A stretch of 64,000 bases of DNA from Bin87 sp965116565 (lineage in GTDB: Bacteria > Chloroflexota > Dehalococcoidia > Lucifugimonadales > UBA3495), in assembly GCA_965116565.1 (NCBI GenBank), contig OZ220699.1, positions 1,550,001 to 1,614,000 of the forward strand, given 5' to 3'. The position numbers and the translations under genes are program-made. This document shows, piece by piece, positions 57,266-64,000 of the stretch (position 1 is its first letter; every line of letters starts with the position of its first letter). The notes under the pieces were generated by a model, which worked only from the letters and a program-made list of their open reading frames with translations, ran no database searches and was not told the origin of the DNA.

Positions 57266-58764
57266 CTGTATAGGCCTGAGAGAATCGGTGCGGCGATGAA
57301 CTGTTCCATTTCACCGGCCTCGGGCTCGACCAGATAGAGACCCACGGCGGAACCCAGCGCGAAGAAGTGATCCAGCCCGTGGTGCCCCCACACGGAGGTC
57401 AGCCGGAAGTCCTCCGGCGATCCGTCGGGAGCGGCGATGAATTCGTCGTGGTAGTGGCCGTCGTGGGATTCGACGACGAGGACGCCTCCGGTACATCCGA
57501 ATACGGCCATATGACCATTGCCGGCGTCGCCGTGCAGGTCGGGGCAGCCCTCCGCCCGGTGCAGCACGTTGCCGTCGAGGTCCCGGATTTCTGCGCCGAT
57601 GGGCAGCCGATATTCCTCCGGATTTTGCAGATAGTTGGGGTGCTGGAGCGAGACTGCGAACATGTCGTCTTCCAGCGGGATCGCCGCGCCGTGTTGGGCG
57701 CCGGCGTTCATCATGACAGGTACCCAGGAGTCGCCTTCGTGTTCCAGTTCGTGCTCATTGATCAAGGCGATGTCGCCGGAGCCGTCGTAGTACACCGTCG
57801 CCCATTCGTCGCCGACATACAGGTGAGACGGGCGGTCGCCGGTCAAGTTGGCTTCGAGCCGATGCACGTCGGTTTCAACCAGGTCGAAGTGGTCGCCGTG
57901 CTCCTGAAGGTATATGCCGCCGTCAAAAATATGCACGTTGTTGGCGTCGGAGGAAACGGCTATGGCGTAGCGACCGCTGGCCGTGGAGTAGATGCGGCCG
58001 GCCCGCGATCCGAGGTCGAACTCGTCCTGGTGGACGTGGCCGGACTCCAGATCGATGACGGAGAGGCCGGATCCTTCGCCGTCGCCGATGAGCAGACGTC
58101 CGTGGAGCTCGATTTCCTCTTCGGCGTGGTCGTCATGGCCGTCGTGATCGTGGTCGTCGCCCTCAGGGAACGGCAGTTCCACCAGTTCCTGGGGCTCCAA
58201 GCCGTCGGAGGCGACGACGATCACTGCGTCGGAGGATGCCGCGTTGTCGATCAGGTCGTCAACCTGTTCGGACAGTCCCGTACCGTTGCCGACAATCAAG
58301 GCGGCCTGAGAGATCCGAACGCTGTCCTGGGGGGTGCTGTTCCAAGTGTGAGCGTCGGCGCCGACGGGCACCAGGGCATCGACGGTAACGCGGTCGCCAC
58401 CGACCTGGGCCACCAAATCGGTCAGCAGGGCGTTGCCGGCGACAACTTTGATCGGCTCAGCAATGGGATCGGCCGATTGTTGCGCAGCGGGCGCGGATGA
58501 TTCGGCCGTGGGCTGGGTGGGCGCCGACGATTGGGCCGGAGTCGATGACTGAGATGACTGGCCGGTGCTTGCCTGGTCGCCAGCCGGGGCCGAACCTGCG
58601 GAGGCGGTCGAGTCTGCCGGAGGGAGCGCGGACTCGTCGCCACCGCAGGCGGTCATGAGGAGCACGACGATAGCCAACGCTACGGCGAATAGCGCTGACA
58701 AACTGCCGCGAGGGGAAACAAGCGGGGCGGTTGCCGAAAGGGCGGGGATGGCGGGTAGATTCAT
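57223..58764 (-). CDS. 5' part of chimeric zinc-binding lipoprotein: ZnuA lobe 1 + AztD-like propeller
   Basis: From ATG 58764 (AGGAG upstream): a lipoprotein signal (ALAIVVLLMTAC, Cys40), a Ser/Ala/Gln linker (50-100) and ZnuA/AztC lobe 1 (105-200) with IKVVAGNALLTDLVAQVGGD and first zinc ligand His139 in GADAHTW. A His-rich loop (GDDHDHDGHDDH, 202-213) follows. Then about 270 residues of beta-propeller similar to the zinc chaperone AztD: GEGSGLSVIDLESG, AGAQHGAAIPL, EGCPDLHGDAGNGHMAVFGC, SVWGHHGLDHFFALG. The match ends at IAAP (residue 493), where a -1 shift leads to the 56360-57265 frame. The 20 residues beyond are out of frame. An internal propeller in a zinc receptor would let one protein scavenge and hand over zinc. 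Confidence 0.8.
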   Translation of the reverse strand: MNLPAIPALSATAPLVSPRGSLSALFAVALAIVVLLMTACGGDESALPPADSTASAGSAPAGDQASTGQSSQSSTPAQSSAPTQPTAESSAPAAQQSADPIAEPIKVVAGNALLTDLVAQVGGDRVTVDALVPVGADAHTWNSTPQDSVRISQAALIVGNGTGLSEQVDDLIDNAASSDAVIVVASDGLEPQELVELPFPEGDDHDHDGHDDHAEEEIELHGRLLIGDGEGSGLSVIDLESGHVHQDEFDLGSRAGRIYSTASGRYAIAVSSDANNVHIFDGGIYLQEHGDHFDLVETDVHRLEANLTGDRPSHLYVGDEWATVYYDGSGDIALINEHELEHEGDSWVPVMMNAGAQHGAAIPLEDDMFAVSLQHPNYLQNPEEYRLPIGAEIRDLDGNVLHRAEGCPDLHGDAGNGHMAVFGCTGGVLVVESHDGHYHDEFIAAPDGSPEDFRLTSVWGHHGLDHFFALGSAVGLYLVEPEAGEMEQFIAAPILSGLYRWPSATTPNSCWSS

Positions 58765-58794
58765 GCGGGATGTCTCCTGAGTGAACGGGATGTT

Positions 58795-58810
58795 TCAATA
58801 CGCAGTCTCA
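58795..58810. promoter_or_regulatory. candidate Zur/Fur operator upstream of the zinc-binding gene
   Basis: TCAATACGCAGTCTCA on the plus strand. Read on the minus strand it gives TGAGACTGCGTATTGA, related to the dyad at the fur-like gene (TGAnAC-3-GTnTCA; TGAGAC and GTAT are shared). It lies 31 bases before the ATG at 58764, between the start and the likely promoter. Confidence 0.5.
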
Positions 58811-58825
58811 ATAATCAGGGGTAAT

Positions 58826-58840
58826 CGATATGAGGTATCA
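58826..58840. promoter_or_regulatory. second candidate Zur/Fur half-dyad
   Basis: CGATATGAGGTATCA: the right half is GTATCA, identical to one arm of the TGAnAC-3-GTnTCA pattern, and the left half keeps GATA. It lies 16 bases from the first candidate, a spacing that would place both sites on related faces of the helix. Weaker than the other two sites. Confidence 0.35.
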
Positions 58841-58898
58841 ATAACGCTAGCAAAAATAAAAAGGGAAACGAGGCCTGTGGCCGGGGACGAACCCGGCG

Positions 58899-59366
58899 TC
58901 AGTCAGTGGCGCATGCCTCGCAGCGACCATAAACCTCCAGCCAATGGCCGCTCATGTGAAAGCCGGCAGCCGATGCGGCGGCCTGCAAAGTCGCTTCGAC
59001 GTCGCAATCGGCGAGATCGGCAGAGGCACCGCACACTGCGCAGAGCATGTGATGGTGATGGCCCTGGTGGCTAAGCTGGTACCGCAGTTCGCGGTCTTCC
59101 AGCAGAACCCGGCAGACCTGGTTGGTTTCAACCAAGAGGCGCAGTCCGCGATATACGGTTGCTCGCCCAACGCACGGCAGAGCGGCGCAGAGGTCCTCGG
59201 CGGTGAATGGACGACTCTGAGCGGCGGCGGCACCGATCACGAGGCGGCGGGGTTCGGTGTCGCGGTACCCCCGGCTGGCGAGGTCCGCTACGATATCATC
59301 CACGATGGCAGCCGAGCGCGGCCGCGGGTGATTGTGTCCAGAGTGTTTTAGGTTGTTGCTGATCAT
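58899..59366 (-). CDS. Fur-family regulator, probably zinc-responsive (Zur-like)
   Basis: A 155-residue Fur-superfamily protein. The winged-helix domain has AAAAQSRPFTAEDLCAAL and GRATVYRGLRLLVE (recognition helix). The metal-binding domain has GHHHHMLCAVCG and RCEACATD: Cys109/Cys112 and Cys149/Cys152 form the structural zinc site, and the His cluster (103-106) and HMSGHWLEVYGRC region supply regulatory ligands. Placement next to zinc-uptake genes favours Zur over ferric Fur. ATG 59366 is used, immediately downstream of a dyad operator. It would repress uptake when zinc is ample. Confidence 0.87.
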   Translation of the reverse strand: MISNNLKHSGHNHPRPRSAAIVDDIVADLASRGYRDTEPRRLVIGAAAAQSRPFTAEDLCAALPCVGRATVYRGLRLLVETNQVCRVLLEDRELRYQLSHQGHHHHMLCAVCGASADLADCDVEATLQAAASAAGFHMSGHWLEVYGRCEACATD

Positions 59367-59368
59367 CC

Positions 59369-59383
59369 TGATACTGCGTCTCA
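59369..59383. promoter_or_regulatory. candidate Zur/Fur operator at the regulator's own start
   Basis: TGATACTGCGTCTCA is an imperfect 6-3-6 inverted repeat (TGAnAC-NNN-GTnTCA) two bases upstream of the fur-like ATG. Its form is close to the TGAnAA...TTnTCA type of Zur/Fur boxes. Autorepression is likely. Confidence 0.55.
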
Positions 59384-59459
59384 CAGTGTCGTGGCCGCAG
59401 AAGTGTTTGTCAAGGGGGCGAGTCCCCTCACGCGTACCCACCTGGGGAAATGGCCATGG

Positions 59460-59728
59460 TTACGGGGCCGGAAGGTCCCTGCGCAGCAGTGGATAGTAGC
59501 GGTCTTTCCCGGTCCAGGGGAGCAAACTGAGGACGATGGTGTTGGGGAGGGAGACGTCGCCTTTGCGGCGGGTGTCGTCCAGGTAGCGGCGGAGGCTGGC
59601 GAAAGTCTGGGGCCGGAAGCCGGCTTTGACGATGCGCTGGATGACAGCGGACCGCTCCGGGGGTTCGGATATGGAGACCAGTCATTGGAAACGGCTTCGG
59701 CGATGCGGCGGAGTAGGGAGAGGGTCAT
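59460..59728 (-). pseudogene. small frameshifted gene of unknown function
   Basis: ATG 59728 follows GAGGTAATCCC and reads MTLSLLRRIAEAVSNDW. About 17 codons in, the frame degenerates. A -1/+2 change continues a natural-looking protein: SISEPPERSAVIQRIVKAGF, RPQTFASLRRYLDDTRRKGD, LPNTIVLSLLPW and DRYYPLLRRDLPAP to a TAA at 59460-59462. Together they give about 88 residues that I do not recognise. The two pieces have better protein character than either single frame, which is why I read it as a broken gene. Confidence 0.4.
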
Positions 59729-60118
59729 GGGATTACCTCGACAAGGAGTTCTTGCATGGATGGACGGGATGGACTGGATAGACGTAGTCAGCGGATTGGA
59801 TGGGGATGGTGGCGCCTCGTATCAAGTACGAGGTGACACCCCGCGTCAGGCACGGAGCGGGCTGGCATTTTTGGGAAATCCCGCTCAGATCCGCTCATTT
59901 CGTTTCATTCAAGTAGGGCCGGGAGCGGGTGGTGGGGATGAGATGGTGGTGGATTGGGTGGGTTTTGGGGGCGATATGGGTGGTTTTGGCGGGCCCGTGA
60001 GAGGGTTTGGGAGGGACAGCCGGGTGATTCGATGGTTCAAACACACGATGGTTCAAACACAAGGCGATGGCTCCAGCCCGGACGTATCTTGAAATGCGGC
60101 CCGATGAACTGCGGCCCA

Positions 60119-60145
60119 CTCGTCCGTCGACAGGCTCAGGATGAG
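60119..60145. repeat. REP-like unit (GTCGACAGGCTCAGGATGAG type)
   Basis: CTCGTCC and GGATGAG arms (one G-T pair) flank GTCGACAGGCTCA. It shares the TCGACAGGCTCA core with 40513-40542 and, with one change, with 6784-6814. Confidence 0.65.
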
Positions 60146-60313
60146 CGGCTACGGGAAGGGCCTTGAGGGGTAGGGATGGTGGTTTGGATTTGTGGGATCA
60201 TGTAGTTCGATGGTAGGTAGTTTTATGGTAAGGATGGGCAGCGGTCAGGGGCAAGGGAGCAGTGTCGTCGCAACTGTTCACGTTTGAAGTGTCCTTCTAA
60301 CGCCAAGACCGTC

Positions 60314-60334
60314 ATACTGGCCTTGAGCCGGTAT
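60314..60334. repeat. REP-like stem-loop (GTCATACTGGCC type)
   Basis: ATACTGGC and GCCGGTAT arms (7 of 8 paired) around CTTGA, followed by CCAGAAAA. It matches the common GTCATTCCGGC...GCCGGAATCCAG intergenic repeat pattern. Confidence 0.6.
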
Positions 60335-60601
60335 CCAGAAAATCTTTTACCTGCTCACGCCCCCCAATTCCCGGACTGCAAGCGTCTGCGCCCACTCGTC
60401 GGTGAGGCATCCATGACAGGCAAACCCATCAACTCTGAACAGTTGCGTGTCGTCATGCGTACCCGGTTTGTGTCGGAGTTACACCAGAACGAATCCCGTA
60501 GGTCGTCGCTGCCGCGAAAGCACGAGCCCTGCCACCCAAAGGGCCGGGGAATAGCGGGAGTGTTGGGTGCGTTGGGTTACCCGATTCCGGTCCCATATCA
60601 A

Positions 60602-60656
60602 GTACGGGATGACGTTCTTTGTACGGGGTGACGTTCTTTTACGGGTGACGTTCTTT
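60602..60656. repeat. three tandem copies of a 16-20 bp unit
   Basis: The unit GTACGGGATGACGTTCTTT is repeated three times with small changes (starts at 60602, 60621 and 60641; the last is shortened). The word ACGGG(A)TGACGTTCTTT is common to all. It may reflect local slippage. Confidence 0.75.
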
Positions 60657-61059
60657 AGTCGGAATGGCGGCAGGCGCAACCGGACCGCCCCGACCACGCG
60701 AGACGAAACCGGGCACAGGTGAGGGTGAGTTCCCGGTCCGCCCGATCTGATACAGAGGCGAGGATGCATTGTCCTGAGTCGCGTTGCACGTGCATGCACG
60801 AGGCACGGCTGTAGAGGGATCTCCGGCCGGGTCGACGGATTGGCCGAGCGTACATCCGCTCGCAGTGGTTCGGGTTGAGAGAGCACGGGTGACTGTGGAC
60901 CGGTAGCGGGTGGAGGAGATCGCAATAGGGCTTGGGCGACCATCCTGTTGCCCGGTTGTCATCGCGAGGGCGGATGGTTCTGAGAGGATGATCGGCTTGA
61001 CGCTCTCATCGTCGGAGGGTTATATTCGGGATTACCAACCAACTTTGGGAGTGATTACC

Positions 61060-61299
61060 ATGCCGATCTATGAGTACTCGTGTCCGAGGTGTGGGCACAA
61101 ATTCGAAAAATTGCAGTCCATGTCCGCAACGGGTGCCGACTGCCCGCACTGCGAGCAGCCGGCCAAGCGAGCCATTTCCGTGTTCGCAGCGGTGAGCAAG
61201 GGGGACGGATTTGCCAGCGACATGGCGGATCTGGGCGGTTCGCCGATGCCCATGCCGATGGGCGGAGGCTGTGGCGGCGCCTGCGGGTGCGGTCATTAG
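61060..61299 (+). CDS. FmdB-family zinc-ribbon protein
   Basis: A 79-residue small protein from ATG 61060 (MPIYEYSCPRCGHKFEKLQ). The zinc ribbon has CPRC and CPHC. The C terminus is Met/Pro/Gly-rich with GGGCGGACGCGH, an additional Cys/His cluster typical of short FmdB proteins. Such proteins are putative regulators. The second copy in the window (24966) has a different tail. A terminator hairpin follows. Longer upstream in-frame starts have no ribosome-binding site. Confidence 0.87.
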   Translation: MPIYEYSCPRCGHKFEKLQSMSATGADCPHCEQPAKRAISVFAAVSKGDGFASDMADLGGSPMPMPMGGGCGGACGCGH

Positions 61300-61321
61300 A
61301 CCCCGACATTCCGGATAGAGA

Positions 61322-61342
61322 GGGGCGGCGCCTGCGTCGCCC
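61322..61342 (+). terminator. intrinsic terminator after fmdB-like gene
   Basis: GGGGCG and CGCCCC arms with a GC-rich 9-base loop, followed by TTTTGCATTT, 22 bases after the stop. It lies between convergent genes and would also serve the glycosylase gene from the other side. Confidence 0.65.
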
Positions 61343-61391
61343 CTTTTGCATTTAATGCCGCCAGACAGGAACAGCGGATTGGGCGTATCGT

Positions 61392-62249
61392 TTACCGCTG
61401 CATGCGGCGCCCGTGAAAGAGGTACTGCTGTGAGTACCCGGCATACTGTCCGAAATACGATTGGGCCCAATCGACCATGGCGCGGTCGGGCGGTTTTTTC
61501 TGCATTGGGAAGTACCACTCGGCCAAGGCGCGACGCACCCACACGTCCACAGGGAACGCCTCCAGTTTTTCCAGGGAAAACACGGCAATGCAATCGGCGA
61601 TCTTCGCGCCGATGCCGTAGCATTCCATGAGCCGGGCCTTGGTCTGAGGGTAGGGGAGCCTGATCAATTCATCGAGGTCCAGGCGGCCGTCCACCACCTG
61701 GTGGGCTGCAGCAATGACGTAAGGGGCGCGGAAACCCAACCCCAGATCACGCAGCGCCGTTTCGCCGGCGGACGCGAGTTGCTGGGCGGACGGGAAGGTA
61801 CGGCGGACCTCACTGTCCAGTTCCAGGGGCTGGCCCAGCGCATCAGCCATGGACTCCATGTTCTGGTGGATGCGCGGGATGTTGGAGGTGGCGGAGCAGA
61901 TGAACGCGACGGTGCACTCCCAGGGATCCTGACGCAGAATCCGGAGCCCGGGATATCGGGCCACCATGGCAGCGACGCGGCGGTCGCGACAGATCTCGTC
62001 GTAAATCTCCGCGATATTGTCGTCGAATCGAAAGTACGCCTGGAGCAGGGCTTTGGCGCCGGGCGAAGAGGTTTGACCACTCAACGAGGTTTCCCGGTAT
62101 TCCAATCCGTCCGGCGCCTGGCGGAGGTGCAGCAGACGGTCGCCGAGGACGCCGGAGTACCAGTCGTCTTCCAATCTCCGCCAGCGGTGGGCCTGGCCAC
62201 TCTCCAGGCTTTCAGCCAAATCGAAAGGCTGGTCGATCTGCAGATGCAC
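61392..62249 (-). CDS. OGG1-type 8-oxoguanine DNA glycosylase/lyase
   Basis: A 285-residue bifunctional base-excision-repair enzyme. N-terminal OGG_N-like beta domain (FDLAESLESGQAHRWRR, the conserved GQxFRW variant), then HhH-GPD with YGIGAKIADCIAVFSLEKLE, catalytic Lys216, and EAFPVDVWVRRA with Asp235. SNIPRIHQNMESMADALG is the family helix. It removes oxidised guanine opposite C and nicks the strand. ATG 62249 starts three bases after the stop of the helicase gene, so both are in one repair operon. OGG1-like enzymes are less common in bacteria than MutM. Confidence 0.88.
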   Translation of the reverse strand: MHLQIDQPFDLAESLESGQAHRWRRLEDDWYSGVLGDRLLHLRQAPDGLEYRETSLSGQTSSPGAKALLQAYFRFDDNIAEIYDEICRDRRVAAMVARYPGLRILRQDPWECTVAFICSATSNIPRIHQNMESMADALGQPLELDSEVRRTFPSAQQLASAGETALRDLGLGFRAPYVIAAAHQVVDGRLDLDELIRLPYPQTKARLMECYGIGAKIADCIAVFSLEKLEAFPVDVWVRRALAEWYFPMQKKPPDRAMVDWAQSYFGQYAGYSQQYLFHGRRMQR

Positions 62250-62252
62250 GGG

Positions 62253-64000
62253 TCAGGCAGAGCGGGACAAACCGAGCCACTGGGCTGCCTGCCTACCAAC
62301 GCTGGATACGTTGGATGCCTGAATTGTGCAGGGCGGCAGGGCGTTGAGGAAGCGGTCTCCGTAGTTGGCGGTCTGGATGCGGCGATCCAATATCACGACG
62401 GCACCGCGATCGGTCTTGCTCCGGATCAGCCTGCCGAAACCCTGGCGGAAACGGAGCACGGCATTGGGCACCTGGTATTCGTTGAAGGGATTGTTGTACA
62501 GATCGCCGCGGGCTTTGACGACGGGGTCGTTGGGAACGGGGAACGGGAGACGGCAGACCAACAGTCCCCTGAGGATTCCCGATTCGAGGTCCACGCCCTC
62601 CCAGAAGCTGGCGGTACCAAGGAGCACGGCGCGGGGATCGGTCTGCAACCGATTAATCAACTGACGAGGAGTGCCGTCGATGCCCTGGGCCAGGACAGAG
62701 ATGCCATCGGCTCGCAATCGTCCGCGCACCCGATATGACGCGTCGCGCAGGGCGCTGTGGGAGGTGAACAGGGCGAGCATGTGCCCGTCGAGGGCGTGGG
62801 CCATGTTTACGATTACTTCGGCGGTACCGCTGGAATGGTCGGCGCCACGTCGCGGGTCGGGTAGATCGTCGGGCACCAACAGGAGGGTGTTGCGTCGATA
62901 GTTGAATGGGCTGTCAACGAGCAACTCGTCGCAATCTTCGGGGAAACCCACGCGATTGCGGAGGAAATCGAAACGGGAGTCGGTGGCGAGGGTTGCGCTG
63001 GTGAGGACGATGGATTCCTTGGCAGCGAAGAGCCTTTCGGCGAGGATGGGGCCGACATCGAGGGGAGTGGAGTGCAGGGTCAAGTTGCGGCGGACGTAGT
63101 CGAGCCACTGAATGCGGTCCTGCTCGAACCGGCCGAAAATCGAAGCCAGGTTGGTGTCGATTTCCGTGAGGACCTCGACCGCGCTGGCCAGTTCGGCGGC
63201 GGGGCCGTCGTCGGGCAAGTGGAACAGGCCGTCGATGACCGCGCGCTGCAGGGTTGCCAGAGCGGCGGTGCATTCGTGCATGAAGGCCGAGAGGGATTCC
63301 CATTCAATCGACGTGGAGCTCCATGGACGCGACTGGCGAACCGTGTTATCCAAGGTCAGGGGTTGGCGATCGTTGTCCGCTCGGCCGGTATCGGAGGAAC
63401 GCGAGCCGTCGCGATACAAAGCGTCGATGGTCTCCCAGAGACGCTGCCAAGCCTGGCCCACCTGATTGCACGCGGCGGAGGCGTTGGCAACGGATTCGCG
63501 GGCGCGCGGGGCTTCCGAAGTATCACCCAGGCGGGCAGCAGCACTGTTCAAGTGGTTGATGACGCGGTAGATGCTCTCCAGTTCCTGGGTCAGCGTTGCG
63601 GCGGCGATTTCGAAACCCAGCTGGCGGCTGGCTTCCTCTTCCAGGTGGTGAGCTTCGTCGATTACGAGGCGCTGATAGTCCTGGAGTACGGTCCCGCCCA
63701 CGGCGAGATCTGCGAGCAGCAGGGCGTGGTTGATGACCAGGACGTGGGCCGATTCGGCTTCGTCGCGGGCCTGGCGCAGGAAGCAGGGAGCGCCACCACG
63801 GAAAGCAGGGCAACCCTCAACGGCATCGGCGCAAATGCGGGACCAGGCAGTCCAGTCCTGCAAATTGAGGTTGAGGTTGGTGCGGTCGCCGGTGGTGGTC
63901 TCGTCCAGCCAAACGGCGGTCTTACCGATGACCCGGGCTTCGTCTTCGTTGATGGAATCGGAACTGCCCAGGTTATTCCAGCGATGGAGGCAGACGTAAT
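62253..64000 (-). CDS. DinG/XPD-like ATP-dependent DNA helicase (partial)
   Basis: The frame is open to the right edge (NYVCLHRWNNL at the edge), so the N terminus with the Walker A motif is outside the window. An Fe-S-type four-Cys set is visible: YVCL, RICAD, EGCPAF and GAPCF. Then the DEAH box LVIDEAHHLEEEASRQLG and VLVINHALLLADL. The second half has SIVLTSATLATD, MLALFTSHSALRD, LLGTASFWEGVDL and RFRQGFGRLIRSKTDRG (motif VI). It unwinds DNA 5' to 3' and acts in repair. DinG is the likely orthologue; an exact DinG/YoaA assignment is not possible here. It is cotranscribed with the glycosylase. Confidence 0.88.
   Translation of the reverse strand, partial: YVCLHRWNNLGSSDSINEDEARVIGKTAVWLDETTTGDRTNLNLNLQDWTAWSRICADAVEGCPAFRGGAPCFLRQARDEAESAHVLVINHALLLADLAVGGTVLQDYQRLVIDEAHHLEEEASRQLGFEIAAATLTQELESIYRVINHLNSAAARLGDTSEAPRARESVANASAACNQVGQAWQRLWETIDALYRDGSRSSDTGRADNDRQPLTLDNTVRQSRPWSSTSIEWESLSAFMHECTAALATLQRAVIDGLFHLPDDGPAAELASAVEVLTEIDTNLASIFGRFEQDRIQWLDYVRRNLTLHSTPLDVGPILAERLFAAKESIVLTSATLATDSRFDFLRNRVGFPEDCDELLVDSPFNYRRNTLLLVPDDLPDPRRGADHSSGTAEVIVNMAHALDGHMLALFTSHSALRDASYRVRGRLRADGISVLAQGIDGTPRQLINRLQTDPRAVLLGTASFWEGVDLESGILRGLLVCRLPFPVPNDPVVKARGDLYNNPFNEYQVPNAVLRFRQGFGRLIRSKTDRGAVVILDRRIQTANYGDRFLNALPPCTIQASNVSSVGRQAAQWLGLSRSA

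Larger units (their letters stand above)
59729..61059. other. gene-poor repeat zone
   Basis: 1.3 kb without a supportable gene. The segment 59900-60060 is strikingly G-rich and purine-rich on the plus strand (runs such as GGGTGGGTTTTGGGGG and GGGAGCGGGTGGTGGGGATG). It also holds duplicated GATGGTTCAAACACA words near 60031-60061, at least three REP-like units (60119-60145, 60314-60334, 60602-60656) and several TCAAGTACG(A/G)G(A/G)TGAC words. It looks like a landing site for non-autonomous repeats. Confidence 0.6.

Noticed and set aside
59391..60092. A 233-codon plus-strand frame over the repeat zone
   Set aside because: Gly/Trp/Asp-rich translation driven by the G-rich tract, running antisense to a better small gene.
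1..64000. tRNA, rRNA or CRISPR arrays
   Set aside because: I looked for T-loop-like GGTTCGAATCC words with paired acceptor arms and for regularly spaced direct repeats and found none that hold up. Decisive tools would be tRNAscan-SE and a CRISPR finder.

Overview
The window is GC-rich and densely coded. It comes from a bacterium with an aerobic caa3-type respiratory chain and many paralogous genes for organic-compound turnover: two CaiB/BaiF CoA-transferases, two GMC oxidoreductases, two luciferase-like flavoproteins, a thiolase with its DUF35 partner, an orphan ThDP enzyme, an acetamidase and SDR, VOC and isochorismatase-like enzymes. It also has DUF1800/DUF1501, DUF3179, FmdB and many REP-like palindromes. 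I infer a free-living or host-associated member of the Chloroflexota (Dehalococcoidia/SAR202-like); this rests on gene content, not on a marker tree. No rRNA, tRNA or CRISPR array is visible.

Layout. 0-5.4 kb: the gyrA 3' end, an alpha/beta hydrolase, a large three-part protein (degenerate HD + AroQ-type chorismate mutase + inactivated TrpRS paralogue), two coupled tiny membrane proteins and the true bacterial trpS. 5.4-15.2 kb: thiolase/DUF35, MBL hydrolase, SnoaL-like protein, acetamidase, then a minus-strand run of two CoA-transferases translationally joined to a DUF433/VapC45-like toxin-antitoxin pair, a membrane protein and a lipoprotein. 15.6-23.5 kb: ctaA, ctaB, a vapC remnant, coxB (with cytochrome c), coxA, coxC, a subunit IV-cytochrome c fusion and a lipoprotein cytochrome c. 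23.5-31.2 kb: small plus-strand genes, including TrmO-like, FmdB, SCP2-like, beta-lactamase-like, DUF952, kinase-like and ThDP enzymes, then a doubly broken DUF2442/DUF4160 pair and a VOC protein. 31.3-46.7 kb: flavoproteins, two GMC oxidoreductases, a DUF1800/DUF1501/NHL cassette, isochorismatase-like hydrolase, SulP transporter, lactonase and SDR. 46.7-53.2 kb: a PQQ-type propeller, a peptide-type ABC importer lacking ATPases, and a PAS-LuxR regulator. 53.5-54.4 kb: an IS5-type insertion sequence. 54.4-59.4 kb: DUF3179 and a zinc locus (permease, a chimeric binding protein and a Fur/Zur regulator with matching operator-like dyads). 59.4-61.1 kb: a gene-poor repeat zone. 61.1-64 kb: FmdB, an OGG1-type glycosylase and a DinG/XPD-type helicase that runs off the window.

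Two items stand out. The first is the HD/chorismate-mutase/TrpRS-paralogue protein. Its aaRS part is of archaeal/eukaryotic type and has lost both ATP signature motifs, which suggests a tryptophan-sensing enzyme by analogy with HisZ-HisG. The second is a ZnuA/AztC-type zinc-binding lipoprotein whose His-rich loop appears to hold an AztD-like beta-propeller, so that metallochaperone and receptor would be one polypeptide; the gene reads across one frameshift. Also notable are a subunit IV-cytochrome c fusion with a tandem paralogue, a palindromic repeat lying in frame inside a GMC oxidoreductase gene, and an IS inserted exactly at a stop codon.
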